Assembly: GCA_025358235.1 (NCBI GenBank) | Contig: JANYKH010000191.1 | Location: 1 to 8,813, forward strand | Reading direction: 5' to 3' | Source of the DNA: Chloroflexota bacterium | GTDB lineage: Bacteria; Chloroflexota; Dehalococcoidia; Dehalococcoidales; RBG-16-60-22 | DNA: 8,813 nt | Part shown: piece after piece, positions 6,533-8,813 of the stretch | How the letters are laid out: each line of letters starts with the position of its first letter | Numbering within the stretch: the first letter of the stretch is position 1 | Notes under the pieces: generated by a model | Seen by the model: the letters and a program-made list of their open reading frames with translations, nothing else | Database searches by the model: none | Told to the model about the DNA's origin: nothing | Translations under genes and position numbers: made by a program

Positions 6533-6733
6533 GGGGTTGCAACAATAAATCACGAAGCCGTTGTTGTTCTCATGTCATTTGACAGATTCAATTTGCATCA
6601 TGAAAACAAATCGGGATCTCTTGGCGGAAGTGGGGTGAGAAGGGAGGGGCAAACATTCCCCATTTAGCGAATGCCAGTGAATACAGATACTTTCCCTGTC
6701 TTAATTAAGGATTGATATGGTTAAGCAAAAGCT

Positions 6734-6779
6734 GGCGGCCGGGGGTACGGGTTATTGCTGGCTTCCCCTGCCCCCCGCC
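6734..6779 (-). terminator. Possible terminator after the upstream amidohydrolase gene
   Basis: On the minus strand GGCGG and GGGG near 6779-6771 can pair with CCCC and CCGCC near 6744-6734, with a 2-base bulge and a large loop. AGCTTTTGCTTAA follows. It begins 13 bases past the stop codon, which is the right place. The broken stem and short T run make it uncertain. Confidence 0.3.
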
Positions 6780-6791
6780 GTTCCAGGTATT

Positions 6792-7799
6792 TTACAGTTT
6801 GAGCAGTTTTTCCGCGTTCCCGTGATAAATCTTTTCCCGGTCCGGTTCGGCTATAGGGGCCGCGTCCATGAATTTAACGGCTTCATCCGCCGTCTCAAAC
6901 GGCACGTCTACGGCAAACATGATTTTCTCCGCGCCGAATGATAGGTGGGCGCATACCAGAGCCGGCTGGTAGAACATGCCGCTTGTTGTAATCCAGAAAT
7001 TGTCCCGCATATATTCGCTGGGAGTTTTCTTTAATTTCGCGCAGGCAGGGAACCTGAGCCAGTGATTATCGATTCGCCAGATCAAGTAGGGGAATGTTTC
7101 GCCCATGTGCCCCAGGATGATTTTTAGTTTCGGGAAATTATCAAAGACGCCGCCGTACATCAACCGCAGAGCATGATAATGAGTCTCCGCTCCAAAACCG
7201 ATTACGGCTGAACTCATGCCCGGATAAGCTTCATAGGCCTTAGCCATGCTCGCGCCCGGACGGCAGGGGTGAATGTATAGCGGCACGTCAAGCTTTTCAA
7301 ACATTTCCAGCATTGGCCAGTATTTTCTGTCATCAAGGTACTCATCTTGGGTGTTGGAGCCCATTAAACAGCCTTTTAGGCCCAGGTCATTTATTGCCCT
7401 TTTGAGTTCAGAGGCGGCCCCGGCGGGGTTCTGGGGCGCCAGGGTGGCAAATCCGGCAAACCGGCCGGGGTATTTGTTGATAATCTTAACCAGCCCGTCA
7501 TTGAATTCTCGAGCCTTCTCCGTGCCCATGCCGGCGTCGAGGTTCTGTACGCCCGGCGTTACCAGGGACAGGACTTCCATATCGATGCCTGTCTTGTCCA
7601 TCTCCTCGATTCTGGCGCCGAAATCATAAAGTACAGTCTGTTCCCTGACATAGGAATACGGAGCACGGCTATGAGCAAAGCTGGCCAGTTCTGCATCAGC
7701 TTTAACATTATCGGTAGTAGGCCGGGTCTTGTAATTTATTTTCCGCAGGGGGCGGTGCTCTTCGGTGGAATAGTGTTCTTCAACGGCGATACGTTTCAT
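6792..7799 (-). CDS. Amidohydrolase-2 family protein, aromatic acid decarboxylase-like (gamma-resorcylate / 2,3-dihydroxybenzoate decarboxylase group)
   Basis: The product has 335 residues, close to the usual 325-340 for this group. ATG 7799 is preceded by AAAGAGG (7815-7809), 9 bases away. The N-terminus KRIAVEEHYS carries the E-x-H form (Glu7, His9) of the metal motif seen in gamma-resorcylate decarboxylase, rather than HxH. Further matches are RIEEMDKTGIDMEVLSL and TPGVQ (63-85), PLYIHPCRPG with His177, ILGHMGETFPYL with His231 and Glu234, WRIDNHW (241-247), and IMFAVDVPFE with Asp298. These correspond to the metal ligands and catalytic His/Asp of that group. Known relatives carry out non-oxidative, reversible decarboxylation of hydroxybenzoates, and some are hydrolases. 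Relatives also often have 'RxDxR' where this has RIDNHW. It has its own promoter and is divergent from a radical SAM gene. Substrate not determinable here. Confidence 0.87.
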   Translation of the reverse strand: MKRIAVEEHYSTEEHRPLRKINYKTRPTTDNVKADAELASFAHSRAPYSYVREQTVLYDFGARIEEMDKTGIDMEVLSLVTPGVQNLDAGMGTEKAREFNDGLVKIINKYPGRFAGFATLAPQNPAGAASELKRAINDLGLKGCLMGSNTQDEYLDDRKYWPMLEMFEKLDVPLYIHPCRPGASMAKAYEAYPGMSSAVIGFGAETHYHALRLMYGGVFDNFPKLKIILGHMGETFPYLIWRIDNHWLRFPACAKLKKTPSEYMRDNFWITTSGMFYQPALVCAHLSFGAEKIMFAVDVPFETADEAVKFMDAAPIAEPDREKIYHGNAEKLLKL

Positions 7800-7870
7800 T
7801 CTTATAATCCTCTTTGTCCGCTCGTTTCGGTTGATTTAAATAACTGTTTAATTAACGCGGACTGGTTCTT

Positions 7871-7899
7871 AATATAGAATAAGGAATTGAGACTGTCAA
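7871..7899 (-). promoter_or_regulatory. Sigma-70-type promoter of the decarboxylase-like amidohydrolase gene
   Basis: On the minus strand a perfect TTGACA (7899-7894) is followed after 17 bases by TATATT (7876-7871). Transcription would begin near 7864, giving a leader of about 65 bases to ATG 7799. The leader contains an AT-rich dyad (TTAAA 7836-7840 with TTTAA 7847-7851) that might be a regulator site, though it could be chance. Confidence 0.7.
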
Positions 7900-7943
7900 G
7901 CGGGCGCGGGAAACCAAATAAGAGGTATATTATTACTTCGAGG

Positions 7944-7973
7944 CTGACAGCGGTATGTCATGTCTGGTAATAT
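7944..7973 (+). promoter_or_regulatory. Promoter of the B12-binding radical SAM gene (extended -10)
   Basis: CTGACA (7944-7949; 5 of 6 matches to TTGACA) is followed after 18 bases by TAATAT (7968-7973). TGG directly before the -10 forms an extended -10 element. Initiation near 7980 leaves a leader of about 39 bases to ATG 8019. It faces away from the promoter at 7871-7899, with 44 bases between their -35 elements. Confidence 0.5.
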
Positions 7974-8018
7974 CAAATTGATTCAGGGCAGCCGAACTTA
8001 AATAATCAGCGAGTTGTA

Positions 8019-8813
8019 ATGCCAAAACAAATATTATTAATAAATACTCCCGTTGGCCTGGAGCGGCGCATTGTTCAGCCCCTGGGCATCGCCTCAGTTG
8101 CCGGTACCCTGCGTGCAGCAGGCTACTCAGATATCAAAATTATCGATGGCTGCTATCTTTCCAATGAGTTTGGGTATCGTAAGAGCCTGAAGATGATTGA
8201 ATCGGAGATAGCATCTGACCGGCCCTTTATCATCGGCTGTACTTATAACAATTCCAACTCGGTGGAGATAGAACGTATTGTCACAGCGGCATTGCGGGCC
8301 GGAAGCCATGTGATTCTCGGCGGGCACGCCGCTACCGCCTGTCATGAAACTCTGGCGAAACATTTTCATAACCTCGCCCGGAAACTAAGCTCTACTTCTG
8401 TGGCGGTGATGGTGCGGGGGGAGGGGGAGATCACCGGCAGGGAACTGATAAACGCTTTATATAAAGGCGAAACCTTAAACGGAATAAAAGGGATTACTTT
8501 CTATGACGGTAAGAGAGTCATGGTTAACCCGGACCGGGAACTGGTGGATATCAACGAACTAGCGCCGCCCGCGGTCGACCTGCTGCCGCCCCCCGCCGGT
8601 TATGCCGGCTGGTATAACATTGAGGAAAGTCGCGGATGCGTTTTTAAGTGCACTTTCTGTTCCATCAAGAGCATGTACCCGGTAGTCCGTCTGAAAGACC
8701 CGGCGAGGATACGGCAAGAAGTTAAGCTGGCTAGAGATTCAGGCGCTGAGAAGATTTACCTGACCGGTGAACTGCTTCTGCTGCACAAAGAACGCGCGGT
8801 AAAAATCGCGGAA
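8019..8813 (+). CDS. B12-binding-domain radical SAM protein, 3' end beyond window
   Basis: 265 codons are visible with no stop. ATG 8019 is the only good start; the ribosome binding site is weak (GCGAG at 8009-8013), and the protein begins MPKQILLINTPVG as such families do. Residues 4-150 form a cobalamin-binding Rossmann-like domain: PLGIASVAGTLRAAGY (21-36), IIDG (41-44), LGGHAATA near residue 100, and V-R-G-E-G-E near 132-137, the usual end of this domain. Residues 157-206 link to the radical SAM core (GIKGITFYDGKR, LAPPAVDLLPPP). CVFKCTFC places the three [4Fe-4S] ligands at Cys207, Cys211 and Cys214, with Phe before the last Cys as is common. Such enzymes act on lipids, tetrapyrroles, antibiotics or RNA, often as methyltransferases. 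The C-terminal specificity region is missing, so the substrate is unknown. Confidence 0.88.
   Translation, partial: MPKQILLINTPVGLERRIVQPLGIASVAGTLRAAGYSDIKIIDGCYLSNEFGYRKSLKMIESEIASDRPFIIGCTYNNSNSVEIERIVTAALRAGSHVILGGHAATACHETLAKHFHNLARKLSSTSVAVMVRGEGEITGRELINALYKGETLNGIKGITFYDGKRVMVNPDRELVDINELAPPAVDLLPPPAGYAGWYNIEESRGCVFKCTFCSIKSMYPVVRLKDPARIRQEVKLARDSGAEKIYLTGELLLLHKERAVKIAE

Larger units (their letters stand above)
6455..6791. other. Gap between two minus-strand amidohydrolase genes
   Basis: I see no convincing gene here; forward frames starting in it run antisense into the neighbouring gene. It holds the ribosome binding site and possible promoter of the downstream amidohydrolase, a possible terminator near 6734-6779 and a short dyad TGTCA-TT-TGACA at 6573-6584 that matches no regulator site I know. 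The right part is G/C-run rich and the middle is AT-rich. Confidence 0.4.

Noticed and set aside
6591..6611. Inverted repeat ATTTG-N11-CAAAT
   Set aside because: The arms are short in AT-rich sequence, do not extend, and are not positioned at a promoter; chance is sufficient.
6717..6941. Plus-strand frame of 74 codons at the end of the second amidohydrolase
   Set aside because: Two thirds of it is antisense to the conserved C-terminus of the amidohydrolase. There is no good ribosome binding site and the composition is shadow-like.
7671..7877. Plus-strand frame of 68 codons opposite the amidohydrolase start and leader
   Set aside because: It is antisense to the conserved N-terminus and runs through the minus-strand promoter region without supporting signals.

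Overview
The window reads as a bacterial chromosome fragment, probably from an anaerobe. A tentative placement is Chloroflexota, class Dehalococcoidia. This rests on gene content only: a biotin carboxylase with an extended Ala-rich C-terminus, a large IPT/TIG-repeat surface protein, small membrane proteins ending in an LIFLIRSRHEF-like tail, several amidohydrolase-2 genes and a B12-binding radical SAM protein. No rRNA, tRNA, CRISPR array, transposase or attachment site was seen.

Left part (1-1146, + strand): the 3' end of a biotin carboxylase gene (accC/pycA type) is followed 17 bases later by a small membrane protein gene. That gene appears frameshifted, because the family-like end of the protein continues in another frame. 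Next come a 61-residue two-helix membrane protein and a gene-free stretch of about 315 bases. This stretch carries a 16-bp palindrome and three copies of a 10-11 base direct repeat, which could be regulatory sites for the next gene.

Middle (1147-4623, + strand): one 1158-residue type I membrane protein dominates. It has a signal peptide, eight extracellular beta-sandwich repeats of 84-87 residues, one fibronectin-III-like domain, one transmembrane helix, a Pro/Ala/Arg linker and a helical cytoplasmic domain of about 260 residues that I do not recognise. A 10-bp-stem terminator at 4643-4676 separates it from the convergent genes and could serve both strands.

Right part (4694-7799, - strand): a nitroreductase-family flavoprotein and two amidohydrolase-2 (COG2159-like) proteins. 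The promoter-distal pair (amidohydrolase then nitroreductase, 51 bases apart) is probably one transcript. The upstream amidohydrolase resembles the gamma-resorcylate/2,3-dihydroxybenzoate decarboxylase group and has its own good sigma-70-type promoter. The other amidohydrolase has Tyr where the family usually has the first His of the HxH metal motif. Together they suggest catabolism or modification of an aromatic or carboxylated substrate, but the substrate cannot be read from sequence.

Right edge (8019-8813, + strand): a divergently transcribed B12-binding radical SAM gene, cut off by the window end shortly after its CxxxCxxC motif. The 219-base space between it and the amidohydrolase holds two back-to-back promoters.
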